Below are positions 1 through 6,363 of a stretch of 7,640 bases of DNA, piece by piece. A program made the translations under genes and the position numbers. The stretch's first letter is position 1. Every line of letters begins with the position of its first letter. Under the pieces are notes generated by a model. The model did no database searches and was not told the DNA's origin. It saw only the letters and a list, made by a program, of their open reading frames with translations. Source of the stretch: Bacillota bacterium (GTDB lineage Bacteria > Bacillota > DSM-12270 > Thermacetogeniales > Thermacetogeniaceae); contig DAOURU010000045.1 in assembly GCA_030627585.1 (NCBI GenBank), positions 1 to 7,640 of the forward strand, given 5' to 3'.

Positions 1-486
1 ACCATATACTGGAAGTAGTTTTTGGGCAATGAGCTCCCTATTTAATAGAAGGATCACAAAAAATACAACCTGAACAAGATACTGATTAATATCGAATCCC
101 ACAACAATTCCTCCGATGTCTCCTCCATAGATAAAAGGACCAATTGAGAGATTCAATGCATCCACCAGCAAAAAAAGCATAATCAGCCAGTAGCCTAACG
201 CACAAAGAAAGGAACTTCGTAAACGTGCCATCTTCACTCTGAATAAGAACATTAAATAGCCCAATAAAAGAGTGACCACATTGCTCATTCCTGAAATGAA
301 ACCCCACTTGATACCTTCCCTTTCAGCTACAGGGGTTTTGAATATGACTTCCAATCCGCAAGGATGAACCTGAAATGCCTGATACTCTTCAAATGCCATT
401 GCAATAAGAACGTGAGTGCCTTCATGAACAATGGTAAAGATAATTACCGCCAATATAAAAGTCAAATATTTCTTTATTCCAATCAT
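1..486 (-). CDS. M50-like membrane metalloprotease homologue, 3' end beyond window
   Basis: I read 162 codons without a stop from an ATG at 486-484 down to base 1, so the gene is partial at its C-terminus. The product looks like a polytopic membrane protein. A first hydrophobic segment (about residues 7-31) carries HEGTH at 21-25, the HExxH zinc motif expected inside the first helix of M50/site-2-protease-like proteins. Further hydrophobic segments lie at about 61-82, 93-113 and 135-148. The stretch LVDALNL (107-113) followed by GPFIYGGD (116-123) supplies aspartates that could be the third zinc ligand. A Shine-Dalgarno AAGGAGG ends only about 2 nt before the ATG, so the true start is uncertain; an in-frame GTG lies eight codons upstream (510-508) but has no site of its own. 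The substrate is unknown. The membrane metalloprotease fold is inferred from the motif and hydrophobicity; HEGTH rather than HExGH is atypical, so a non-proteolytic role is possible. Confidence 0.72.
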   Translation of the reverse strand, partial: MIGIKKYLTFILAVIIFTIVHEGTHVLIAMAFEEYQAFQVHPCGLEVIFKTPVAEREGIKWGFISGMSNVVTLLLGYLMFLFRVKMARLRSSFLCALGYWLIMLFLLVDALNLSIGPFIYGGDIGGIVVGFDINQYLVQVVFFVILLLNRELIAQKLLPVYG

Positions 487-519
487 CTCCTCCTTATTTG
501 CCAGTGTCACCTAACTATA

Positions 520-550
520 GGATAAACGAACGACATAGGTTCGTTTATCC
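520..550. repeat. Perfect 12-bp inverted repeat, possible operator
   Basis: GGATAAACGAAC (520-531) and GTTCGTTTATCC (539-550) are exact reverse complements around a 7-nt spacer. No T-run follows on either strand, so this is not a typical intrinsic terminator. It lies 34 bp upstream of the minus-strand metalloprotease-like gene. A weak TATAGT (519-514, minus strand) touches its edge. An operator for that gene, or a leader hairpin, is the most natural reading, but no binding protein can be named. Confidence 0.6.
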
Positions 551-640
551 TCCCAAATAGGTTATTATCCCGAAGTTGTTCGTTATGCAAATTGCTTAAT
601 GCTTGCCGCTATCATGCGCTCAACGTCTACGTGTCAATAA

Positions 641-943
641 AAAAAAGGAGGGTGGTTCGTACTGGTTTATTCGCCAATCTCCGCCAGTTTTCCTGCCGTC
701 CGTTTAAAAACCCTAGATCGCCGCTACGGGGGGTTCGCATCCTGGAACCGCTCTGGTGATTTATCCATCTTGTCCAGGCACCACCATGGCCAGCCGGTTA
801 GTTATGTCCCCTCGGGCAAGGATGCTACCGTTTATTACGGCACTCTCGATTACCGCTTTCGCAACAATCTCCTCAGTCCCGTGAAGTTGGAATTTAGCAG
901 TACAGGGCCAAGCATTACCCTGAAGATCTGGGAGTTAGGATAA
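641..943 (+). pseudogene. VanW-family C-terminal remnant
   Basis: An open frame of 100 codons runs from just after TAA (638-640) to the TAA at 941-943. From about base 758 it reads as the conserved C-terminus of VanW-family proteins: LSILSRHHHGQPVSYVP, then GKDATVYYGTLDYRFRNN, then SPVKLEF and a terminal TLKIWELG. The family's central GGGxCQxS/T-TLYNA block is absent, and about 36 codons upstream are not recognisable. A good Shine-Dalgarno (AAAAGGAGG, about 643-651) is present, but in this frame the first plausible initiator is a CTG at 662; ATG, GTG and TTG are missing until TTG at 770. VanW proteins are a vancomycin-resistance-associated, poorly understood wall-related family. I read this as a gene with an internal deletion and lost start. 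A short expressed peptide is the alternative. Confidence 0.68.
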
Positions 944-1070
944 GGATTTTCCTTATTATTTCTAAGAAATTTCCACAATATTTATCCAACTCGCAGGAAT
1001 TACCCGAAACGGCGCAGAATCCAAAAGAAAGGTTGTTTTTAAGGAGGTGAGCCCTGGGCAGGGGTCCAAC
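944..1070. other. cheW upstream region with displaced Shine-Dalgarno
   Basis: This AT-rich stretch has no gene. It holds a small perfect palindrome (ATTTCT-A-AGAAAT, around 948-960) and no promoter I would defend. A perfect anti-16S match, AAGGAGGTGA, lies at 1041-1050, but the cheW ATG is 20 nt beyond its end. A weaker AGGGG (1060-1064) sits at normal distance. Between them CCCT-GGGC-AGGG (1052-1063) could fold as a 4-bp stem and bring the strong site closer to the ATG. Confidence 0.45.
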
Positions 1071-1565
1071 ATGGAAGAAAAAGAAACCAGCAAAGAAAGC
1101 GGGGAAATTCAATTAGTTGTTTTCCGTTTGGGGGCGGAGGAATACGGGGTGCCTATAACTCAGGTTCAGGAAATTAACCGTCTTTCTGCACCTACAAAGA
1201 TTCCTAAAGCTCCGGCCTTTGTGGAGGGTGTAATCAATTTGCGGGGGAAGGTGCTTCCGGTTATTGACTTAAAAAAGAGGTTTGGGTTGGAGGAAACTAC
1301 ATATACGGATGAGGCCCGGATTGTTGTGGTAGAAATTGCCAGCCAAACGGTGGGCGTCATTGTGGACGCTGTCACCGAAGTGCTCCGGCTTCCCCTGAGC
1401 AGTGTTGAACCGCCGCCGGCGATGATTGCCAGGATTACAGCAGACTACTTGCGCGGTGTCGGAAAATTAGACGAAAGGCTTTTGATCTTGCTTGATTTAA
1501 ACAAGGTCTTGACGGAAACGGAGCAAAGCCAGTTAGGGGAAACGATGGAAGTTCTTGCAGGCTGA
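1071..1565 (+). CDS. cheW: Chemotaxis coupling protein CheW
   Basis: The product is a stand-alone CheW-like domain protein of 164 residues, the normal size for CheW, which links chemoreceptors to the histidine kinase CheA at the inner face of the membrane. The domain runs from about residue 13 to 150. Family hallmarks visible are QLVVFRLGAEEYGVPI near the start, VEGVINLRGKVLPVIDLKKRF (51-71), VGVIVDAVTEVLRL (94-107) and YLRGVGKLDERLLILLDL (126-143). There is no fused receiver domain. I chose the ATG at 1071; a GTG at 1047 is in frame but lies inside the AAGGAGGTGA ribosome-binding sequence and so is unlikely. No other chemotaxis gene is in the window, and a terminator follows at once, so it appears monocistronic. 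A role in a non-flagellar chemosensory pathway cannot be excluded. Confidence 0.95.
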   Translation: MEEKETSKESGEIQLVVFRLGAEEYGVPITQVQEINRLSAPTKIPKAPAFVEGVINLRGKVLPVIDLKKRFGLEETTYTDEARIVVVEIASQTVGVIVDAVTEVLRLPLSSVEPPPAMIARITADYLRGVGKLDERLLILLDLNKVLTETEQSQLGETMEVLAG

Positions 1566-1612
1566 AGTTGCTGAAGTCTCAAGAAGTTCAAATTGTCTGT
1601 TTCGAAGAGAGG

Positions 1613-1657
1613 AAAGGTCCTGTCTGAGCCTGTCCGGTTCAGGCGGGATTCTTTTTT
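1613..1657 (+). terminator. Intrinsic terminator after cheW
   Basis: CCTGTCTGA (1619-1627) pairs with TCAGGCGGG (1639-1647) through nine base pairs, two of them G-U, around an 11-nt loop. T1618-A1648 extends the stem. A T-rich tail with six consecutive Ts ends at 1657. The hairpin begins about 50 nt after the cheW stop and separates cheW from the acpS operon. Confidence 0.85.
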
Positions 1658-1738
1658 GCCCGGTTGGCGAGGAGGTTTGCCGGCTTTGTCGTAGTGTCAA
1701 GGGCTTAAATGTGAGCTGAAATGCAGGTCCCGGTTTTA

Positions 1739-1747
1739 TGATATAAT
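1739..1747 (+). promoter_or_regulatory. Extended -10 promoter of acpS-nnrD-alr
   Basis: TG-A-TATAAT is a perfect extended -10 element (TG at 1739-1740, TATAAT at 1742-1747). No convincing -35 hexamer is found 16-18 bp upstream, which extended -10 promoters tolerate. Predicted transcription start is near 1754, giving a leader of roughly 70 nt before acpS. It lies just downstream of the cheW terminator, as expected for a new transcription unit. Confidence 0.7.
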
Positions 1748-1824
1748 ACCTTCAGGCTGATTGAGAAATCTTTGGTCGTTGAGCAGTTTAAAAACGGGAG
1801 TGAAAACTGTAAGGACAGGGGAAC

Positions 1825-2247
1825 ATGGTTAAAGGAATTGGGATTGATATAATTGAAATTGACCGGGTGGAAAAGGCTCTCGCGCGGCGGCCCCGCTTGC
1901 GGGAGCGGCTCTTCAGCAGCCGGGAAATCGCTTACTGCCTGGAACGGAGCCGCCCGGCCGCTTCTTTTGCGGCGCGTTTTGCGGCTAAAGAGGCAGTCCG
2001 GAAAGCTTGCAGTTTGGGGGAGACGGAAAAGGTCATGCCGTGGCGGGAAATTGAGATCATTTTTGAGGGAGGTTCCCTCCGTGTCTCCCTTGCGCATAGA
2101 GCCGCCCGGATTGCCCGCCGGCAGGGAATTGAAGGTTTCTTTGTCAGTCTTTCACATAGCAAAGCTTATGCCTGTGCTGTTGTGCTTGCTTTGGGAGACC
2201 TGAAGGACCTCCCTGGGAGTTTTGCTGAAAAGGAGGAACATTTATGA
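1825..2247 (+). CDS. acpS: Holo-[acyl-carrier-protein] synthase
   Basis: AcpS transfers 4'-phosphopantetheine from coenzyme A to the conserved serine of acyl carrier protein, activating it for fatty acid synthesis. The 140-residue product matches the usual AcpS length (about 120-130) plus a short tail. Signatures are GIGIDIIEIDRV at the N-terminus with the metal-binding aspartate D8, the central RFAAKEAVRKA with glutamate E56 as second Mg ligand, and FVSLSHSKAYA (106-116) near the end. The start is ATG at 1825 preceded by AGGGG at about 5 nt spacing. It is the first gene of an operon; its stop codon overlaps the ATG of nnrD (ATGA), indicating translational coupling. The C-terminal residues after about 125 are not conserved and mainly encode the nnrD ribosome binding site. 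Confidence 0.95.
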   Translation: MVKGIGIDIIEIDRVEKALARRPRLRERLFSSREIAYCLERSRPAASFAARFAAKEAVRKACSLGETEKVMPWREIEIIFEGGSLRVSLAHRAARIARRQGIEGFFVSLSHSKAYACAVVLALGDLKDLPGSFAEKEEHL

Positions 2248-3827
2248 GGCTGGTCAAAGCCGCGGAAATGCGGGAACTCGATCAAGAGGCGACGCGCCGC
2301 TACGGGATCCCCAGTTTGCTCTTGATGGAAAATGCGGGGCTCAGTGTCGTTTCAGCCGTGCTCTCGCGATTCTGGGAAAACGAACCCCGGGGAAAAGTGG
2401 CATTAATTGTCGCGGGCCCCGGGAACAACGGGGGAGACGGTTTGGTCGTGGGACGGCACTTATTTAATCGAGGCGCCCGGGTGGAAATTTTGCTTACGGC
2501 TCCTCCGGAATCTTACAAGGGTGATGCCGCGATCAATTTAAAGATCGTGGCCGAAATGGGAATCCCGTATCAGGTCTTTTGCAGGGAAAAAATAACGGAA
2601 TTAAGAGAGGCCCTGGGGCGTTCTGATTTAATCATCGACGCCCTTTTTGGAACCGGATTTAAGGGAATTCCTCAAGAACCAATCGCCTCATTAATCAGAA
2701 TGATCAACGAATCGAAAAAACCTGTACTCAGCGTTGATCTCCCCTCCGGTTTGGAGGCCGATACAGGACGTGTTGGGGGAGAATGCATCCGCGCCCGGCT
2801 TACCGTGACGCTGGGGCTCCCTAAACTCGGGCTTTATTTAGAGCCAGGCGCCCGCTACGCGGGTGAGGTTGCAACCGGCGATATTTCTTTTCCTCCTGAA
2901 CTGCGCAGCGAAAACGAAGGCACGTACTTTTTAATTGATCAAGCAATGGTGGCGCGTTCCTTGCCCCCGCGCCAGCCTCACTACCACAAGGGAAACTACG
3001 GCCATGTTGTAGTAATAGGAGGGGCGCGGGGTTATACCGGCGCTGCAGCGCTCGCAAGCAACGCCGCTCTGCGGAGCGGGGCCGGACTGGTCACGGCGGC
3101 AGTTCCTGCATCTCTTTATCCGATTTTGGCCGCGAAGCTTACCGAGGCCATGACCCGCCCTGTTCCGGAAACAGCAGGGGGAGGTTTTGCCCGTTCGGCG
3201 TATGCCTCACTGGAAGAGCTATTGGGCCGCGCGACAGTACTGGCGATTGGGCCGGGGCTCGGGCAGGAAGCCGAGACCGGGGTATTTTTGCAGAAGTTGT
3301 TGCAAAAGGTCGAGCCTCCGGTTGTGTTTGATGCCGATGCCTTAAATCTGCTTGCGCGGGACAGGGAGTTCTTGACAGATCCTGTTTTCCGGGAGCGCCG
3401 GAAGCGGTGGGTGCTTACGCCTCACCCGGGGGAAATGGCCCGGCTTCTCAGTTTAGATGTCTCTGCGGTGCAGGCCGACCGGATCGGGAACGCTGCTTGG
3501 GCGAGTCAGGAGTGGGGGACCGTTGTTGTTTTAAAAGGAGCACGCACGGTAATCGCGCTCCCCGCAGGGAATGTTTATCTCAATCCTACGGGCAACCCCG
3601 GTCTTGCCACAGGCGGGACGGGGGATGTCTTGACCGGTTTAATCGCAGGTTTTATCGCGCAGGGCATGGAGCCGGGGGAGGCGGCGCGGGCCGGGGTTTT
3701 CATCCACGGCCTGGCTGCTGACCGGCTTGCGGCCGAAAAGGGGATGCCCGGAATGGTTGCCGGTGATCTGCTGGATGAGATTCCTCTTGTCTTGAAAGAT
3801 CTTGCCCACCTTGTCGAACGGAGGTAA
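2244..3827 (+). CDS. nnrD: Bifunctional NAD(P)H-hydrate epimerase / ADP-dependent NAD(P)H-hydrate dehydratase
   Basis: This cytosolic repair enzyme recovers NADH and NADPH damaged by hydration: the N-terminal half epimerises R- and S-NAD(P)HX, and the C-terminal half dehydrates the S form using ADP. The 527 residues fit the fused YjeF-type protein (also called Nnr). In the YjeF_N half (about 1-215) I see MENAG (28-32), the phosphate-binding AGPGNNGGDG (57-66), ALFGTGF (133-139) and SVDLPSGL (163-170). The ribokinase-like half (about 240-525) has KGNYGHVVVIGGARGYTGAA (249-268), GPGLG (336-340), DADALNLL (363-370), LTPHPGEMARLL (391-402) and the active-site ATGGTGDVLTG (455-465). The ATG at 2244 follows AAAAGGAGG with 7-nt spacing and overlaps the acpS stop by 4 bp. 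The gene ends in TAA followed in frame by TAG and TAA. All key motifs are present, so both activities are expected. Confidence 0.95.
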   Translation: MRLVKAAEMRELDQEATRRYGIPSLLLMENAGLSVVSAVLSRFWENEPRGKVALIVAGPGNNGGDGLVVGRHLFNRGARVEILLTAPPESYKGDAAINLKIVAEMGIPYQVFCREKITELREALGRSDLIIDALFGTGFKGIPQEPIASLIRMINESKKPVLSVDLPSGLEADTGRVGGECIRARLTVTLGLPKLGLYLEPGARYAGEVATGDISFPPELRSENEGTYFLIDQAMVARSLPPRQPHYHKGNYGHVVVIGGARGYTGAAALASNAALRSGAGLVTAAVPASLYPILAAKLTEAMTRPVPETAGGGFARSAYASLEELLGRATVLAIGPGLGQEAETGVFLQKLLQKVEPPVVFDADALNLLARDREFLTDPVFRERRKRWVLTPHPGEMARLLSLDVSAVQADRIGNAAWASQEWGTVVVLKGARTVIALPAGNVYLNPTGNPGLATGGTGDVLTGLIAGFIAQGMEPGEAARAGVFIHGLAADRLAAEKGMPGMVAGDLLDEIPLVLKDLAHLVERR

Positions 3828-3833
3828 TAGTAA

Positions 3834-5051
3834 ATGGAACGTCCTGCCTGGGCAGAAATCGATCTTGAGGCACTCATGAATAATGTGCGCGAAATCCGCC
3901 GGGTAACCAATCCCCGGGCCCAGGTCATGGCCGTTGTGAAGGCTAACGGATATGGGCATGGCTTAGAACCTGTCAGCAGGACCGCCCTTAGAGGCGGCGC
4001 CGCCTGGCTTGGCGTTGCACTGCTCCAGGAGGCGATTTTGTTGCGGGAAAAGGGATTTGGGGCACCCATTGTCGTTTTAGGCTACACTCCGGAGAAAGAC
4101 GCCGAAGAGGTTGTGGCGTGGGGGATTAGCCAGACAATTTTTACCTGGGAGGGGGGGCTTGCGCTGGCTGCGGCGGGCCGGCATTTAGGAAAAAAAGCGA
4201 GGGTCCACATTAAGGTGGATACAGGAATGGGGCGCTTGGGTTTTCTTGTCGGGAGAGAAACGGCGGAAACCATCTGGCGCCTTTCCCGCCTCCCGGAACT
4301 TGAAATTGAGGGGATTTATACCCACTTTGCAACAGCAGACGAGTCCGATAAGGGATACGCGGAAGAGCAGTTTATCAGGTTTCAGTGGCTGCTGAAACAG
4401 TTGGCGGCAAGGGGGGTATATATCCGCTGGAGGCATTGCGCGAATTCGGCTGCGATTTTGGATTTGCCTTACACCCATCTTGATCTGGTGCGCCCCGGGA
4501 TTGCTCTTTACGGTCTTTATCCTTCACAAGAGGTGCGCTGCGGCCTTGTCGAATTGCAGCCTGTAATGAGTTTGAAGGCGCGGGTGGCGTTTGTCAAGGA
4601 GGTGCCTCCGGGAACCAGCGTCAGCTACGGCCGGACGTACACGACTGCGGAGCGCACCCGCCTTGCAACAATTCCCCTCGGTTATGCTGACGGGTACCCC
4701 CGCCTTTTATCCAATCAAAGTGAAGTGCTCATTAAAGGACAGCGTGCTCCGGTGGTCGGGCGGGTTTGCATGGATCACTTGATTGTAGATGTGGGCCGCA
4801 TTCCGGACGTGGTTCAAGGGGATGAGGTTGTCCTTCTTGGCCGTCAGGGGGAAGAGGAGGTTACGGCAGATGAGCTGGCTGCCCGCCTGGGAACAATCAA
4901 TTACGAAATTGTTTGCATGGTCAGCGAGAGGGTTCCCAGGGTTTACCGGGGGACGGCGCTCCAAGCAGAGGAGGGGCAGCAAGAGGAGCTTACCGAAGGA
5001 ATTCCGGAAGATCAAGCCGGGGAGACCGGTAGACCACCTTCCCCCGCTTGA
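3834..5051 (+). CDS. alr: Alanine racemase (PLP-dependent)
   Basis: Alr interconverts L- and D-alanine, supplying D-alanine for peptidoglycan precursors. The PLP lysine is K36 in [11 protein letters not shown]. Other landmarks are [13 protein letters not shown] (125-137), the YTHFATAD segment (162-169), [10 protein letters not shown] (201-210), [11 protein letters not shown] (220-230), the catalytic tyrosine Y265 in [20 protein letters not shown] (281-290) and CMDHLIVDV (312-320). The usual residue after CMD is Q; here it is H. The ATG at 3834 has GGAGG (3820-3824) about 9 nt upstream. The family normally ends near RVPRVY (366-371); here 34 further acidic and proline-rich residues follow, with no recognisable domain. 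The last ~20 codons overlap the 3' end of the convergent nagA. No terminator follows the stop codon. Last gene of the acpS-nnrD-alr operon. Confidence 0.95.
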   Translation: MERPAWAEIDLEALMNNVREIRRVTNPRAQVMAVVKANGYGHGLEPVSRTALRGGAAWLGVALLQEAILLREKGFGAPIVVLGYTPEKDAEEVVAWGISQTIFTWEGGLALAAAGRHLGKKARVHIKVDTGMGRLGFLVGRETAETIWRLSRLPELEIEGIYTHFATADESDKGYAEEQFIRFQWLLKQLAARGVYIRWRHCANSAAILDLPYTHLDLVRPGIALYGLYPSQEVRCGLVELQPVMSLKARVAFVKEVPPGTSVSYGRTYTTAERTRLATIPLGYADGYPRLLSNQSEVLIKGQRAPVVGRVCMDHLIVDVGRIPDVVQGDEVVLLGRQGEEEVTADELAARLGTINYEIVCMVSERVPRVYRGTALQAEEGQQEELTEGIPEDQAGETGRPPSPA

Positions 5052-6171
5052 GGGTGAGCAGCGCGACCCCCGTTTGGGTGAAAACAACCAGGTCTCCATC
5101 ATACCCCGGCGCGAGGCGCCCAATCCGGTGATCAAGCCCGAGAACCCGTGCGGGGTAGGTGGTAGCAAGAGGGAGGACCTCTTCCAGGGAACGCCCGGCA
5201 GCCTGCATGACGCGGAAAACCGCAAAGGGAAGGGAGCGCGCGGATCCCGCCAGGCTGCCGCGGGAGTTGCGTATCTCTCTTTCTGTAACGGTTACGGTTC
5301 GCCTCCCGAGTTTATAGGTACCGGGAGGCAGGCCGGCACATGGTACGGTGTCGCTGGCAAGCACCAAATTTTCTCTTTTTAATCTGGTGAGCATGTTAAG
5401 GATGGCGGGGTGAAGGTGAACACCGTCTGCAATTGCTTCGGCGGTGATTTCGGGATGGGTGAGGGCGGCGCCGGGGAGTCCGGGTGCGCGGTGGTGGAGG
5501 GGAGCCATCCGGTTAAAGACATGGACAGCGTAAGAAAGCCCTGCCGAAACTGCGGCAAGAGTTTCTTCGTAGGAAGCTCCCGAGTGCCCGGCGGCTACGA
5601 TAATTCCCCGTGTTGCCGCCTCGTTGATTACTTCAAGGGCGCCGGGGAGCTCCGGCGCCAGCGTGAGGAGGGTAATTGGCCCTCCTTTTTGGATTAAAAA
5701 GTAAAGGTCTTCCAGCGAGGGTTGCCGGATAAAATCAGGGTCATGGGCGCCTGCATAATCCGGATTGAGAAAGGGCCCTTCCAGGTGCACCCCCAACAAG
5801 GACGCACCCGGAAGGCCCTTTTTTTGCATTTTTCTTGCCGCTGCCAGGAGCTGTGCCAGTTCTTCTAAAGGGGAGGAGAAAGCTGTAGCGAGAAAAGCGG
5901 TGACGCCCTGGGCCGCCAGAATTGTGCTCAGGCCGGCAAGTTCCCGGGGGTTCGCGCTGACCGCGCAGCCGCTGCAACCATGGGTGTGAAGGTCCACCAA
6001 ACCGGGACTGATAATTAAATCTGGATTTAGTTTTAAAACACAAAAAGCGGGACTTCGGGGCGGCCCCTCAGGCCCGGCGAAGCTTATTTTTCCCTGCTCA
6101 ATTACGACTGTTCCTCCAGGAAAACACTCTTCCGGGGTGTACAGAGTCGCACCTGTTAAAACCAGCTTCAT
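4990..6171 (-). CDS. nagA: N-acetylglucosamine-6-phosphate deacetylase
   Basis: NagA removes acetate from GlcNAc-6-phosphate to give glucosamine-6-phosphate, a step in amino-sugar use and wall recycling. The 393-residue length is normal. Metal and active-site motifs of this amidohydrolase are [13 protein letters not shown] with H62 and H64, [17 protein letters not shown] with E131, AAGHSGAS with H196, [15 protein letters not shown] with H217, IADGVHLHP (248-255), [16 protein letters not shown] with the catalytic aspartate D274, and SRGSLAGSA (303-311). The HxH pair favours a Bacillus-like rather than E. coli-like metal site. The ATG at 6171 has only a weak ribosome binding site (AAAGGCGGG, more than 10 nt upstream). 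It is convergent with alr, overlapping it by 62 bp, and divergent from the regulator gene at 6482. No nagB or PTS gene is visible. A strong hairpin with a plus-strand T-run lies inside the gene. Confidence 0.93.
   Translation of the reverse strand: MKLVLTGATLYTPEECFPGGTVVIEQGKISFAGPEGPPRSPAFCVLKLNPDLIISPGLVDLHTHGCSGCAVSANPRELAGLSTILAAQGVTAFLATAFSSPLEELAQLLAAARKMQKKGLPGASLLGVHLEGPFLNPDYAGAHDPDFIRQPSLEDLYFLIQKGGPITLLTLAPELPGALEVINEAATRGIIVAAGHSGASYEETLAAVSAGLSYAVHVFNRMAPLHHRAPGLPGAALTHPEITAEAIADGVHLHPAILNMLTRLKRENLVLASDTVPCAGLPPGTYKLGRRTVTVTEREIRNSRGSLAGSARSLPFAVFRVMQAAGRSLEEVLPLATTYPARVLGLDHRIGRLAPGYDGDLVVFTQTGVALLTLKRGKVVYRSPRLDLPEFLR
5768..5825 (+). terminator. Intrinsic-terminator-like hairpin antisense within nagA
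   Basis: On the plus strand 5770-5782 (AAAGGGcCCTTCC) pairs with 5810-5821 (GGAAGGCCCTTT) with one bulged C at 5776. After one mismatch, GGTGC (5784-5788) pairs with GCACC (5804-5808), leaving a 15-nt loop. Seven Ts (5819-5825) follow. The sense strand here encodes QKKGLPG and HLEGPFL, so the arms are also constrained by protein sequence. The T-run makes it directional for transcripts coming from alr, about 0.77 kb upstream. Confidence 0.6.
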
Positions 6172-6201
6172 CAGGTCATTCCCGCCTTTACAATTTTTTT
6201 A

Positions 6202-6210
6202 ATTATAGCA
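6202..6210 (-). promoter_or_regulatory. Extended -10 promoter of nagA
   Basis: Read on the minus strand, TG-C-TATAAT (6210 down to 6202) is a perfect extended -10 box in an AT-rich stretch with no clear -35. Predicted transcription start is near 6195, leaving about a 24-nt leader before the nagA ATG. Confidence 0.68.
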
Positions 6211-6252
6211 TTATTAATTTAATTATTTTACTTTAATATAGATACGTTTTGG

Positions 6253-6325
6253 CCTCAACGTTACCTCTTCCGGGTTTGCCGAGAATTCTAAAAATTAAAA
6301 ACCTTTGGAAAAGAGGAAAATGAGG
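6253..6325. repeat. Nested inverted-repeat cluster between divergent promoters
   Basis: Three short arm pairs are nested: CCTCA (6253-6257) with TGAGG (6321-6325), CCTCTT (6264-6269) with AAGAGG (6311-6316), and GGTTT (6273-6277) with AAACC (6299-6303). At the centre is the palindrome AGAATTCT (6282-6289). The region lies between the two predicted promoters and so should not be transcribed by either. Each arm is short, so chance is possible. Confidence 0.35.
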
Positions 6326-6329
6326 TTAT

Positions 6330-6361
6330 TTGTTGAAAAAAGAATCCAATGTTGTTGAAAA
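6330..6361 (+). promoter_or_regulatory. 10-bp direct repeat, 22-bp period: candidate SARP-type operator
   Basis: TTGTTGAAAA occurs exactly at 6330-6339 and 6352-6361, start to start 22 bp, two helical turns. Taking the first seven bases (TTGTTGA) as the unit, exactly 8 bp separate the second copy from the -10 at 6367. Streptomyces SARP regulators are known to bind heptamer direct repeats with 11- or 22-bp period placed 8 bp before the -10. The downstream gene encodes a protein of that architecture, so autoregulation is inferred. Confidence 0.55.
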
Positions 6362-6363
6362 CT

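Noticed and set aside
609..637. TTGACA on the minus strand (637-632) as a promoter for the metalloprotease-like gene
   Set aside because: No acceptable -10 lies 16-18 bp downstream; the nearest hexamers match the consensus at too few positions.
652..762. Short GTG-started frame directly after the orphan Shine-Dalgarno
   Set aside because: Its spacing to the ribosome binding site is essentially zero, the 36-codon product is unrecognisable, and it is in a different frame from the VanW remnant.
1047..1070. GTG at 1047 as the cheW start
   Set aside because: The codon lies inside the AAGGAGGTGA ribosome-binding sequence and would have no site of its own; CheW homology begins well after the ATG at 1071.
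1705..2162. Minus-strand reading frames over the acpS promoter and gene
   Set aside because: They overlap the AcpS coding sequence and its promoter, lack ribosome binding sites and have low-complexity shadow composition.
5051..5400. Plus-strand reading frames across the nagA region
   Set aside because: They are antisense to a well-conserved NagA sequence and show no recognisable protein features.
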